From Pseudoxanthomonas sangjuensis (GTDB lineage: Bacteria; Pseudomonadota; Gammaproteobacteria; Xanthomonadales; Xanthomonadaceae), in contig NZ_PDWR01000009.1 in NCBI RefSeq assembly GCF_010211755.1, positions 49,985-113,984 on the forward strand: a stretch of DNA of 64,000 nt, given 5' to 3'. The translations under genes and the position numbers were made by a program. Each line of letters starts with the position of its first letter. Within the stretch, counting starts at the first letter, position 1. Under the pieces are notes generated by a model that saw only the letters and a program-made list of their open reading frames with translations, was not told the DNA's origin and searched no databases. Below, one piece after another: positions 1-8,317 of the stretch.

Positions 1-109
1 CTGCGTCCGCCCCGGCCGGGTTCCAGTCCCCGGGTGAGTTAGCCGCAGGCCGAGGCCGCCGTTTCCCGGGCTATGGGAGACACCCACACATTCGAGAAGG
101 TGCACAACG
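1..109. other. upstream leader of rpmB, no gene seen
   Basis: This is GC-rich sequence before the L28 gene. I see no convincing promoter hexamers, no tRNA and no reading frame with family features. The promoter of the ribosomal-protein pair presumably lies here or just before the window. Confidence 0.4.
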
Positions 110-346
110 ATGTCCCGCGTATGCCAAGTTTCCGGCAAGCGTGTGCAGACGGGCAACAACGTCTCCCACGCCAACAACCGTACCCGCCGCCGCTTCCTGC
201 CCAACCTGCACGAGCGCCGCTTCTGGGTCGCCAGCGAGAACCGCTGGGTCAAGCTGAAGGTTTCCGCGCACTCGCTGCGCACCATCGACAAGGTCGGCAT
301 CGACGCCGTCCTGGCCGAGCTGCGCGCGCGCGGCGAGAAGATCTGA
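110..346 (+). CDS. rpmB: 50S ribosomal protein L28
   Basis: The product is a 78-residue basic protein that is a structural component of the large ribosomal subunit. It starts [12 protein letters not shown] and contains the family blocks [15 protein letters not shown] and [12 protein letters not shown]. The length equals the usual bacterial L28 (about 78 residues). The ATG at 110 is the only start that leaves this canonical N-terminus. The next gene, rpmG, begins 11 bases downstream, so the two form the classic rpmB-rpmG operon. Unlike many L28 proteins, no zinc-binding CxxC pair is apparent. Identification is secure. Confidence 0.97.
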   Translation: MSRVCQVSGKRVQTGNNVSHANNRTRRRFLPNLHERRFWVASENRWVKLKVSAHSLRTIDKVGIDAVLAELRARGEKI

Positions 347-357
347 GGAGATAGGAC

Positions 358-522
358 ATGGCAGGCAAGCGCGACAAGATCAAGCTGGTGTCCACGGCCG
401 ATACCGGCCACTTCTACACCACCGACAAGAACAAGAAGAACACCCCCGGGAAGATGGAAATGAAGAAGTACGACCCGGTGGTGCGCAAGCACGTGATCTA
501 CAAGGAAGCGAAGATCAAGTGA
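358..522 (+). CDS. rpmG: 50S ribosomal protein L33
   Basis: The product is a 54-residue L33 protein of the large ribosomal subunit, starting [20 protein letters not shown] and ending [11 protein letters not shown]. The frame from ATG 358 to TGA 522 is too short for many ORF callers but is plainly real. It lacks the CxxC zinc ribbon, so it is the Cys-minus type of L33. A GAGGAGATA ribosome-binding stretch lies just upstream, formed partly from the rpmB stop region. It is co-transcribed with rpmB, and a hairpin with a T-rich tail follows about 80 bases later. Confidence 0.96.
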   Translation: MAGKRDKIKLVSTADTGHFYTTDKNKKNTPGKMEMKKYDPVVRKHVIYKEAKIK

Positions 523-600
523 CGCCGCGGCGCGTTCGCTTGGCGAACGCCTTTGCCGCCGCGCCATCCCCGCGAAAACGGGGATCCGGTTCCGCGAGGA

Positions 601-626
601 AACCCGCCGCAAGGCGGGTTTTCTTT
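601..626 (+). terminator. intrinsic terminator of rpmB-rpmG
   Basis: The arms AACCCGCC and GGCGGGTT enclose a GCAA tetraloop and are followed by a TTCTTTT tract. This is a standard Rho-independent terminator placed after the two ribosomal-protein genes. Confidence 0.8.
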
Positions 627-775
627 TGGGCGCGCGGAATCCCCGGGGTCGAAATCGCCGTTCGCCCGCCTCCGACGCCCCCTCTCCGCCAGCAGCGACG
701 GGAAGGCGGTTCGACCCAAATTTTCGCGCGGGCTGGCAGAATCGCCGCCATGCCGACCCCGCCCGGCCCCGCGCG

Positions 776-2197
776 ATGACGGATTTCACCTGGTCGCTCA
801 GCACCTGGCTGCTGGTCGTGGACTGGGTCGTGCGCCTGGCTTCGTTGCTGTGGATCCCGGCACGGACCAACCCGGCGGCCGCGCGCAGCTGGCTGCTGCT
901 GATCGCCTTCGTGCCGCTGCTCGGCCTGCCGCTGTACCTGCTGTTCGGCCACCCGTGGCTGTCGCGCGAACGCATCCGCCGGCAGGCGCTGGCCTCGCAG
1001 GTGATCCGCGAGCAGCAGGCGCCGCTCAGGCACCTGCGCTGGACGCCCGGAGGCGACGGCGCCGATGCCGAAATGGTGCCGCTGGTCGAGCAGCTCGGCG
1101 ACTTCATGCCGACCCACGGCAACGCGATCGAACTGCTCGACGACTACGACGCTTCGCTGCGCGCGCTGATCGACGACATCGACCGCGCGCGGCAGCGCGT
1201 GCACCTGCTCTATTACCTGATGTTCGACGACGCGGTCGGCGACGCCATCGCCGCCGCGCTGAAGCGTGCCGCCGCACGCGGCGTGCAGTGCAGGCTGCTG
1301 CTGGACGCGGTCGGCGCCAAGCGCGGCCTGCGCCGCTACGCCGCGGAACTGCGCCTGGCCGGCGTGCAGGTGCACGACCTGCTGCCCGGCGGCCTGCGCT
1401 GGCGCCGCAGCGGGCGCATGGACCTGCGCAACCACCGCAAGGTCGCGGTGATCGACAACGACGCGGCCTACGTCGGCTCGCAGAACCTGGCCACCGCGGA
1501 ATTCGTGCCCGGCTTCCCCAACCGCGAACTGGTCGCGCGCGTGCGCGGGCCGGCGGTGGCGCACCTGGAGGCGGTGTTCGCCAGCGACTGGTTCATCGAG
1601 ACCGGCGAGCGCCTGGAGGTCGCGCCGACCGCGCCGGTGCAGCACGCCGACGTCGCCGCGCAACTGCTGCCGAGCGGCCCGGCGTATCCGTTCGCGAACG
1701 CGCGCGACACGGTCAACGCGCTGATCCACCTGGCCAAGCGCCGGCTGGTGCTGGTCACGCCGTACTTCGTGCCGGACGACGCCACGCTGAGCGCGCTGCG
1801 CATCGCCGCGCTGTCCGGGGTCGAGACGCAGCTGATCCTGTCGGCCAGCAACAACCAGCGGCTGACCGCGTGGGCACAGGAGTCGTACTTCGAGGAACTG
1901 CTGGCCAGCGGGGTGAAGATCGCGCTGTACCGCCCGCGGTTCCTCCACGCCAAGCACCTGAGCGTGGACGACGGCATGGCGCTGGTCGGCTCGATCAACC
2001 TCGACATCCGCTCGTTCGCGCTGAACGCGGAGATCGGCCTGCTCTGCTACGACCGCGGCGTGGTCGCGCGGATGCGCGAAATCGAGGCCTCGTACCTGGC
2101 CGATGCCGACTCCGTGTCGCTCGCGGCGTGGAAGGACCGCCCGGCGTGGCGGCGCAGCCGCGAGGGGTTCGCGCGGCTGATGGATTTCCTGATGTGA
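776..2197 (+). CDS. cls: cardiolipin synthase (PLD superfamily)
   Basis: This membrane phospholipase-D-family enzyme (473 aa) condenses two phosphatidylglycerols, or a phosphatidylglycerol and another phospholipid, to cardiolipin. The N-terminus has two hydrophobic segments (about residues 5-25 and 35-58), the PLDc_N anchor of ClsA-type proteins. Two HKD motifs follow: HRKVAVID (H220, K222, D227) with downstream GSQN, and HAKHLSVD (H391, K393, D398) with downstream GSINLD. Both catalytic motifs are intact. The ATG at 776 was chosen because it opens directly into the first membrane helix; the longer open frame upstream runs through the rpmG terminator. It stands alone and is not in an obvious operon. 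Confidence 0.92.
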   Translation: MTDFTWSLSTWLLVVDWVVRLASLLWIPARTNPAAARSWLLLIAFVPLLGLPLYLLFGHPWLSRERIRRQALASQVIREQQAPLRHLRWTPGGDGADAEMVPLVEQLGDFMPTHGNAIELLDDYDASLRALIDDIDRARQRVHLLYYLMFDDAVGDAIAAALKRAAARGVQCRLLLDAVGAKRGLRRYAAELRLAGVQVHDLLPGGLRWRRSGRMDLRNHRKVAVIDNDAAYVGSQNLATAEFVPGFPNRELVARVRGPAVAHLEAVFASDWFIETGERLEVAPTAPVQHADVAAQLLPSGPAYPFANARDTVNALIHLAKRRLVLVTPYFVPDDATLSALRIAALSGVETQLILSASNNQRLTAWAQESYFEELLASGVKIALYRPRFLHAKHLSVDDGMALVGSINLDIRSFALNAEIGLLCYDRGVVARMREIEASYLADADSVSLAAWKDRPAWRRSREGFARLMDFLM

Positions 2198-2252
2198 GTG
2201 ATTCCCGTTCTTCCCGACGGCCGCAAGGCCTTCTGCCCCCTACAATGTGCCG

Positions 2253-3638
2253 ATGACGGACGGAGCGGACGACGCGGTTTTCGACATCGCCATCATCGGC
2301 GGCGGCGCGGGCGGCGTGCTGACCGCGATCCACGCGCTGCGGCTGGCACGTACGCCGGCGCGCATCGTGCTGGTCGAACCCTCGCCGGTGCTGGCGCAGG
2401 GCGTGGCCTATGCGACCCGGCACGCGGAGCACCTGCTCAACGTGCCGGCGCGCGGCATGAGCGCGTTCGACGACCGGCCGGGCGACTTCGTCGATTTCCT
2501 GGCGGCCGGCGCGGCGGAACGCGACGCACTGGCCGGACGCTACGCCGAACGCCGCCGCTACGCCGACTACCTGCGCACGCGGCTGGAACAGGCGCGGCAG
2601 GCGAGCGCGGCGACGCTGCGGGTCGTGCAGGACCGCGCCGCCGGACTCGGCTTCGCCGACGACGGATCGATCGAACTGGAGCTGCACGGCGGCGCGTCCC
2701 TGCGCGCGCGCGGCGCCGTGCTCGCGATCGGCAACACGCCGCGGCCGCTGCCGGCGCGCGGCGCGGGCGCGCTGCCCGCGTCCAGGCTGCTGGCCGCCTG
2801 GGATTACGACGCGATCAAGGGCATCGACCACGACGCCGACGTCTGCGTCGTCGGTTCCGGACTGAGCATGGCCGATGCGCTGATGAGCCTGGCCGACAAC
2901 GGCCACCGCGGCGAGCTGCACGTGCTGTCGCGCCACGCACTGCTGCCGATGGCGCACGCGGCGACGCCGGATTCGGCCGATTTCGACATCGAACCGCTGC
3001 TGGCGATGGGACTGCGCGGGCGGGTGCGCGCGCTGCGCGGGCACGCGCACGGCGGCGCCCGGAACGGCCTGCCGTGGCAGGCGGCGATGGAGCGCCTGCG
3101 CCCGCACGGGCAGGCGCTGTGGCAATCGCTGCCGTCCGGCGAGCAGCGCCGCTTCCTGCGCCACGTCGTACGCCATTGGGACGTGCACCGCCACCGCATC
3201 GCGCCGCAGGTGCATGCGCGGATCGAGGGACTGCGCGAAAGCGGCCAGTTGCGCGTGCATCGCGGCCGCCTGCGCCACGTGATCGCGCAGGGCAACTGCG
3301 TGCGCATGGGCTGGCAGCAGCGCGACGGCAGCCTGCGCGAATTCGACGTCGACGTGCTGGTCAACGCCACCGGCGTCGAGTTGCGCGCACAGACCATGCG
3401 CAACGCGCTGCTCGACGGCCTGCTCGGCCATGGCCATGCGCGGCCCGGCCCGCACGGCATCGGCGTGGACACCGCGCCCGACGGCCGCGTGCTCGACGCC
3501 GGCGGCCGCGCGCAGCCGCGGCTGTACGCGCTGGGCAGCCTGCGCATCGGCAGCCTGTGGGAAAGCATCGCGGTACCGGAACTGCGCGGGCAGGCGGAAG
3601 CCGCGGCGCGCGCGCTGCTCGGGCAAGGCAAGGAGTGA
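2253..3638 (+). CDS. FAD/NAD(P)-binding oxidoreductase-like protein
   Basis: The product has 461 residues with a dinucleotide-binding Rossmann motif at the extreme N-terminus (IAIIGGGAGGVLTAI) and the block HLLNVPARGMSAFDD, characteristic of the FAD-NAD(P)-binding family (Pfam NAD_binding_9). A second nucleotide-binding loop VCVVGSGLSMADAL lies near residue 195. Members of this family are usually uncharacterised; the substrate cannot be read from the sequence. GTG at 2247 is a possible alternative start two codons upstream. The stop codon TGA (3636-3638) lies inside the left arm of a long palindromic repeat (3635-3660), so the last codons (KE-stop) appear to be supplied by that element. Confidence 0.85.
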   Translation: MTDGADDAVFDIAIIGGGAGGVLTAIHALRLARTPARIVLVEPSPVLAQGVAYATRHAEHLLNVPARGMSAFDDRPGDFVDFLAAGAAERDALAGRYAERRRYADYLRTRLEQARQASAATLRVVQDRAAGLGFADDGSIELELHGGASLRARGAVLAIGNTPRPLPARGAGALPASRLLAAWDYDAIKGIDHDADVCVVGSGLSMADALMSLADNGHRGELHVLSRHALLPMAHAATPDSADFDIEPLLAMGLRGRVRALRGHAHGGARNGLPWQAAMERLRPHGQALWQSLPSGEQRRFLRHVVRHWDVHRHRIAPQVHARIEGLRESGQLRVHRGRLRHVIAQGNCVRMGWQQRDGSLREFDVDVLVNATGVELRAQTMRNALLDGLLGHGHARPGPHGIGVDTAPDGRVLDAGGRAQPRLYALGSLRIGSLWESIAVPELRGQAEAAARALLGQGKE

Positions 3639-3710
3639 GCGGAGAGGAGTGAGAAACGAGCGGGAGCGCAGACCCCTTCCTCGCTTCTCACTCCTCTCCG
3701 CTCACTTCTC
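3631..3710. repeat. long palindromic repeat element, copy A
   Basis: Arms at 3635-3660 (starts GTGAGCGGAGAGGAGTGAG) and 3680-3705 are inverted copies matching at 25 of 26 positions, with a 19-base loop. The same core sequence recurs at 22091-22181 and flanks the four-helix-bundle gene at 24827-25341, defining a dispersed family. Here it overlaps the end of the FAD-protein gene and precedes the hybrid kinase by about 60 bases. The transcript would form a very stable hairpin that could also end transcription, although no T-run follows. Confidence 0.85.
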
Positions 3711-3767
3711 CTGTCCCATCCGCCCCGGCGTAGAATCCGGGCGGTGCCGGCGCCGGAGGGGGCGTTC

Positions 3768-6700
3768 TTGTCGAGTTGGGTGCTGCTGCTGGTTTCGATC
3801 GGCTACGCCGCGCTGCTGTTCGCCGTGGCGTGGTGGGGCGACCGCCGCCCGCTGTACCCGGACCGGCCGTGGCTGCGCCCGGTGGTGTACAGCCTGGCGC
3901 TGGCGGTGTACTGCTCGTCGTGGACCTTCTACGGCGCGGTCGGCAGCGCGGTGCGCAACGGCATCGGCTACCTGCCGATCTACCTCGGCCCGCTGCTGTT
4001 GCTGCTGTTCGGCTGGCGCATCATCGAACGGCTGGCGCTGATCGCGCGCAGCCAGAACACGGTTTCGATCGCCGACTTCATCTCCTCGCGCTACGGCCGC
4101 TCGCGCCGGCTCGCCGCGCTGGTCACGCTGATCGCGCTGATCGGCGTGGTGCCGTACCTGGCGCTGCAGTACAAGGCGGTGGCGCTGAGCCTGGGCGCGC
4201 TGACCGGGCAGGGCGCCGGCGACACCGGCTTCTTCACCGACCCGGCGCTGTACGTGGCGCTGCTGATGGCGCTGTTCGCCGCGCTGTTCGGCACCCGCCA
4301 GGTCGACGCCACCGAGCACCACCACGGCATGATGCTGGCGATCGCGCTGGAGTCGATGGTCAAGCTGCTGGCGATGGTCGCGATCGGCGTGTTCGCGTAC
4401 TTCTGGCTGGGCGGCCCGGTGCGCGTCGGCGACGCCGCGCGCACGCTGTTCCAGAACGCGCCGCCGGTCGGCTTCCTGACCCAGACCCTGCTCGGCTTCC
4501 TCGCCATCGTCTGCCTGCCGCGCCAGTTCCACGTGGCGGTGGTCGAATGCAGCGAAGTCGGCGACATCCGCCCGGCGCGCTGGCTGTTCGGCGGCTACCT
4601 GCTGCTGATCTCGGCGATGGTGGTGCCGATCGCCGCCGCCGGCATGCGCCTGTTCGGCGGCGAAAGCGCCGGCGCGGCCGACACCATCGTGCTGACCCTG
4701 CCGCTGAACGCGGGCAGCGACGCGCTGGCGCTGGTCGCCTACGTCGGCGGCTTCTCCGCCGCCACCGGCATGACCATCGTCGCCAGCATCGCCCTGTCGA
4801 CGATGGTCAGCAACGACCTGGTGATGCCGCTGCTGCTGCGCCGCAACCTGGCCGCGCGCCAGGCCGCCGCCGACGTGGCCACGCTCGTGCTGTGGATCCG
4901 CCGCGCCGCGATCGCGCTGCTCGCGCTGTGCGCCTACGCCTACTACCGCAGCAGCAGCGGCAACGAGAGCTCGCTCGCCTCGTACGGCCTGATCGCGTTC
5001 GCCGCGGTGGCGCAGTTCGCACCCGGCCTGCTCGGCGGCCTGTACTGGCGCGGCGCCAGCCGCCGCGGCGTCGAAATCGGCATGCTGGTCGGCTTCGCGG
5101 TGTGGGTGTACACGCTGCTGCTGCCGACGCTGTCGGCATCGGGCTGGCTCGGCCCGCAATGGCTGCAGACCGGGCCGTTCGGCCTGCACTGGCTGCGCCC
5201 GCAGCAGCTGTTCAACCTCAGCGGCTGGGACCCGCTGACCCACGGCACGTTCTGGTCGCTGCTGGTCAACGCCGGCACGATGATGCTGGTCTCGGCGCGC
5301 TGGCGGCCCAGCGTCGACGAGCGCCTGCGCATCGCGCCGTTCCTCGACCCCTACGCGCAAAGGCAGGCGCTGGTGCCGAGCGAATGGCCCGGCAGCGTGC
5401 GCGTGTCCGACCTGCTGTCGCTGGCCGAGCGCGTGGTCGGCGAGCGCCACGCGCGCCGCGCCTTCGCCGAGCAGGCCGCGGCGCTGAACCGCGAGCTCAA
5501 GCCGGACGCGCCGGCCGACCGCGTCTGGGTGCAGTTCACCGAACGCCTGCTCGCCGCGGCGATCGGCGCGGCGTCGGCGCGGCTGGTGCTGACCAGCGTG
5601 CTGCACGGCTCGGGCATGGAGCTGGGCGAAGTGGTCGCGGTGCTCGACGAGGCCGGGCAGGAACTGCGCTTCAACCGCGAGATCCTCTCGACCACGCTGG
5701 AGAACATCTCCGCCGGGGTCAGCGTGGTCGACCCGAACATGCGCCTGGTCGCCTGGAACCGCCGCTACCAGCAGATGTTCGGCTACCCGGAAGGCATGCT
5801 CTACGTCGGCCGCCCGGTCGCCGACCTGATCCGCTACAACGCCGAACGCGGCGAGCTGGGCGAGGGCGACGTCGAGGAGCACGTGCGCAAGCGCATCGCG
5901 CACATGCGCGCCGGCACCCCGCACGTGTTCGAGCGCGTGCGCAGCGACGGCCGCGTGGTCGAACTGCGCGGGCAGTCGCTGCCCGGCGGCGGCTACGTGA
6001 CCAGCTACAACGACGTCACCGACTTCAAGCGCGCCGAAATCGCGCTGCGCGAGGCCAACGAGACGCTGGAAATGCGCGTGGCCGAGCGCAGCCGCGAGGC
6101 CGAGGCCGCGCAGCAGTCGAAGACTCGCTTCCTCGCCGCGATCAGCCACGACGTGCTGCAGCCGCTGAACGCGGCGCGGCTGTTCACCAGCGCGCTGCGC
6201 GAGAGCGACGAGCCCGGCGAGCAGCGCCACCTCGCCGAACGCATCGACGCCTCGCTGCGCGCCGCCGAGGAGCTGCTCGACGGCCTGCTCGACGTGTCGC
6301 GGCTGGATACCGGCAGCCTGCACATCCAGCTCGGCGACTTCGACGCCGGCGAACTGCTGCGCGAACTGGCCGCGCAGTACGCGCCGGTCGCGGCCGGCCG
6401 CGGCCTCGACCTGCGCGTGCACGCGCGCCGCGTGCCGGTGCGCAGCGACCGCCGCCTGCTGCGCCGGGTGCTGCAGAACTTCATCGCGAACGCGCTGCGC
6501 TATACCCGCCGCGGCCGCATCGTGCTGGGCCTGCGCGCGCACGGCGACGACGTCGAGCTGCAGGTCTGGGACACCGGCCCCGGCATCCCCGAGCAGCACA
6601 TGCGGCAGATCTTCGTCGAGTTCCACCGCTTCCAGCAGCCGTTCGACTGGGGCGAGCAGGGCCTGGGCCTGGGCCTGTCGATCTGCCAGCGCATCTCGCG

Positions 6701-7217
6701 CCTGCTCGGCCACGAGTTGAACGCGCGCAGCGCGGTCGGCAGCGGCAGCATGTTCTCGATCGCGGTGCCGCGCGCGGCGGCGATCCAGCCGCTGCCGGCA
6801 CCGGCGCGGCGGCTGGAAGCGCTGGCCAACGACAGCCTCGAAGGCCTGCGCGTGCTGTGCGTCGACAACGACAAGGAAACCCTCGACGGCATGCGCGCGC
6901 TGCTGGGCCGCTGGAAGGTCGAGATCCTGACCGCGACCACGGTCGACGAAGCGCTGCAGCGGATGCAAGAAGCGCCGGCGGTGATGCTGGTCGACTACCA
7001 CCTGCACGACCGCCTCGACGGCCTCGATGCGCTCGACGCGTTACGCGCGGCCAGCCCCGGCCCGGTGGTCGGCGCGCTGCTGACCGCCGACGGCCGCGAC
7101 GAACTCAAGCGCGAGGCGCGCGCGCGCGGCGGTTACCGCCTGCTGACCAAGCCGGTGAAACCGGCCTCGCTGCGCGCCTTCCTCGCCGCCGCGCAGAGCC
7201 AGGCGGTCGGCGCCTGA
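3768..7217 (+). CDS. hybrid sensor histidine kinase with sodium/solute symporter domain
   Basis: This is a very large (1149 aa) inner-membrane kinase. Residues 1 to about 490 form a multi-helix sodium:solute-symporter (SLC5/PutP-like) domain. A linker, a PAS domain (from about residue 637, with NISAGVSVVD and FGYPEGM), HisKA (ISHDVLQPLNAARL, phospho-acceptor H794), HATPase (N-box NFIANALRYT, DTGPGIP, GLGLGLSI) and a C-terminal receiver (VMLVDYHL, D1076; TKPVKP lysine) follow. The architecture resembles CbrA-type kinases that couple nutrient sensing or transport to signalling; the ligand is unknown. The TTG at 3768 is preferred because GGAGGG lies 7-8 bases upstream and the product then opens directly into helix 1; a GTG at 3744 would add eight residues. 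No partner regulator is adjacent. Confidence 0.88.
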   Translation: MSSWVLLLVSIGYAALLFAVAWWGDRRPLYPDRPWLRPVVYSLALAVYCSSWTFYGAVGSAVRNGIGYLPIYLGPLLLLLFGWRIIERLALIARSQNTVSIADFISSRYGRSRRLAALVTLIALIGVVPYLALQYKAVALSLGALTGQGAGDTGFFTDPALYVALLMALFAALFGTRQVDATEHHHGMMLAIALESMVKLLAMVAIGVFAYFWLGGPVRVGDAARTLFQNAPPVGFLTQTLLGFLAIVCLPRQFHVAVVECSEVGDIRPARWLFGGYLLLISAMVVPIAAAGMRLFGGESAGAADTIVLTLPLNAGSDALALVAYVGGFSAATGMTIVASIALSTMVSNDLVMPLLLRRNLAARQAAADVATLVLWIRRAAIALLALCAYAYYRSSSGNESSLASYGLIAFAAVAQFAPGLLGGLYWRGASRRGVEIGMLVGFAVWVYTLLLPTLSASGWLGPQWLQTGPFGLHWLRPQQLFNLSGWDPLTHGTFWSLLVNAGTMMLVSARWRPSVDERLRIAPFLDPYAQRQALVPSEWPGSVRVSDLLSLAERVVGERHARRAFAEQAAALNRELKPDAPADRVWVQFTERLLAAAIGAASARLVLTSVLHGSGMELGEVVAVLDEAGQELRFNREILSTTLENISAGVSVVDPNMRLVAWNRRYQQMFGYPEGMLYVGRPVADLIRYNAERGELGEGDVEEHVRKRIAHMRAGTPHVFERVRSDGRVVELRGQSLPGGGYVTSYNDVTDFKRAEIALREANETLEMRVAERSREAEAAQQSKTRFLAAISHDVLQPLNAARLFTSALRESDEPGEQRHLAERIDASLRAAEELLDGLLDVSRLDTGSLHIQLGDFDAGELLRELAAQYAPVAAGRGLDLRVHARRVPVRSDRRLLRRVLQNFIANALRYTRRGRIVLGLRAHGDDVELQVWDTGPGIPEQHMRQIFVEFHRFQQPFDWGEQGLGLGLSICQRISRLLGHELNARSAVGSGSMFSIAVPRAAAIQPLPAPARRLEALANDSLEGLRVLCVDNDKETLDGMRALLGRWKVEILTATTVDEALQRMQEAPAVMLVDYHLHDRLDGLDALDALRAASPGPVVGALLTADGRDELKREARARGGYRLLTKPVKPASLRAFLAAAQSQAVGA

Positions 7218-7444
7218 GCCCGGGGCTTCCTCACGAATCTTCCGGTTCCGATCCGCCCCCTGCGGAAAGGGGGAATCCCGGCCCCGGGAATATGGGAAGA
7301 CCTTGGCCTGGAAGACGCGGGGAGGCGGCCTGCCCGCAGACGCAGCGCCTCGTTTTCCTGCTTGCCTGCACGAAGGTCGCGCGCCTATCGTCGCCTCGCC
7401 GTCGCCGGCCCGGGACGGCCCACCACCAACTTGGGAGAGAACCG

Positions 7445-7849
7445 ATGAAGGATTTCGCCGTGTTGCTGGGCCGCATCGGCCTGGCGCTGGTTTTCCTGTG
7501 GTCCGGCTGGGGCAAGCTGCAGGGCTACGACGCCACCGCGGCCTACATGGCGTCGGCCGGCGTCCCGGGCGCGCTGCTGCCGCTGGTGATCTTCGTCGAA
7601 ATCGCCGGCGGCCTGGCCGTGCTGACCGGTGCGCTGACGTTCTGGGCGGGCACGGGCCTGGCCCTGTTCTCGCTGGCCTCGGCGTTCCTGTTCCACCGCG
7701 CGGCGCCGGGCATGGACGCGATGGCCGCGATGAACCAGCAGATCCACTTCATGAAGAACGTGGCGATGGCTGGCGGCCTGCTGGTGCTGGCCGCGCACGG
7801 ACCGGGCGGCCACAGCATCGATGCGTGGCTGAAGAAGCGCAGGAAGTAG
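7445..7849 (+). CDS. DoxX family membrane protein
   Basis: The product is a small (134 aa) inner-membrane protein of the DoxX family. It begins MKDFAVLLGRIGLALVFLWS and carries the family signature SGWGKLQGYDATAAYMASAG, with further hydrophobic segments around residues 45-70, 72-90 and 100-120, giving about four helices. DoxX relatives are linked to redox or thiosulfate metabolism but the specific role is not readable. The ATG at 7445 follows a GGAGAGAA ribosome-binding site. It is monocistronic: a 9-bp GC hairpin (7878-7900) follows and the next gene is convergent. Confidence 0.9.
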   Translation: MKDFAVLLGRIGLALVFLWSGWGKLQGYDATAAYMASAGVPGALLPLVIFVEIAGGLAVLTGALTFWAGTGLALFSLASAFLFHRAAPGMDAMAAMNQQIHFMKNVAMAGGLLVLAAHGPGGHSIDAWLKKRRK

Positions 7850-7877
7850 GCGTTCCGCCACGGTTCCGGCGTCCCCT

Positions 7878-7900
7878 CGCGCCCGCGCGGTGCGGGCGCG
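7878..7900. terminator. GC-rich hairpin between convergent genes
   Basis: Perfect 9-bp arms (CGCGCCCGC / GCGGGCGCG) enclose a five-base loop. The hairpin lies between the convergent ends of the DoxX gene and the DUF4096 gene. It has no T-tract, so a role as a bidirectional stop is inference. Confidence 0.45.
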
Positions 7901-7912
7901 AACCGGCGCGTC

Positions 7913-8317
7913 TCAGCCGCGCTGGCGCTTGCGTTCGCGTCGCGACGCGATGTTGTCGGCGTATCTGCCGACCAGCGCGCGCAACGCGGCCTGCGCTTCG
8001 GGCAGCATGCCCATCGCCGCGATCACGCTGGGCCACAAGCCCTCGTCGTGCCAGCGCCCGAAGCGGATGTAGATGGTGTGCCAGCGGCCGTATTCGGCCG
8101 GGATGTCCGACCAGTAGGCCTCGGCCTGCGCGACCCACAGCACCGCCTCGACGAAACGCCGCGCATTGCCGCCGTTGTGCGCGCGCGCGCCGACCCGGCC
8201 GGGCAGCTCCGCTTCGATCCGGTTCCATTGCCGGTCGGTGAGCCGCAGCCGCGAGTGCCATTGCGGCGGCTTGGCCCGCTTCTGGCCATTGCTGTCCGTG
8301 GAAGTTTCCAGCGCCAT
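7913..8317 (-). CDS. orphan IS5-type transposase-like protein (DUF4096 domain)
   Basis: The product (134 aa) begins MALETSTDSNGQKRAKPP and contains LTDRQWNRIEAELPGR and FVEAVLWVAQAEAYWSDIP followed by WHTIYIRFGRWHDEGLW. This is the helix-rich DUF4096/IS5 N-terminal domain that normally forms ORF A of an IS5/IS1380-like transposase. No DDE catalytic ORF follows on either side and no terminal inverted repeats were seen, so this is either a relic or a domesticated stand-alone DNA-binding protein. The frame is intact and ends in a basic tail (RRERKRQRG). The ATG at 8317 is chosen because homology begins there; the open frame extends much farther upstream through repeat-like sequence. Confidence 0.7.
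   Translation of the reverse strand: MALETSTDSNGQKRAKPPQWHSRLRLTDRQWNRIEAELPGRVGARAHNGGNARRFVEAVLWVAQAEAYWSDIPAEYGRWHTIYIRFGRWHDEGLWPSVIAAMGMLPEAQAALRALVGRYADNIASRRERKRQRG

Noticed and set aside
18..40. T-arm-like sequence (GGTTCCAGTCC) suggesting a tRNA end at the window start
   Set aside because: Position 57 of the T-loop would be C instead of a purine, and no acceptor or anticodon stem or CCA follows.
3702..7007. 1101-codon minus-strand frame opposite the hybrid kinase
   Set aside because: It is an antisense shadow frame rich in H, Q, R and A; the plus-strand product has complete kinase motifs.
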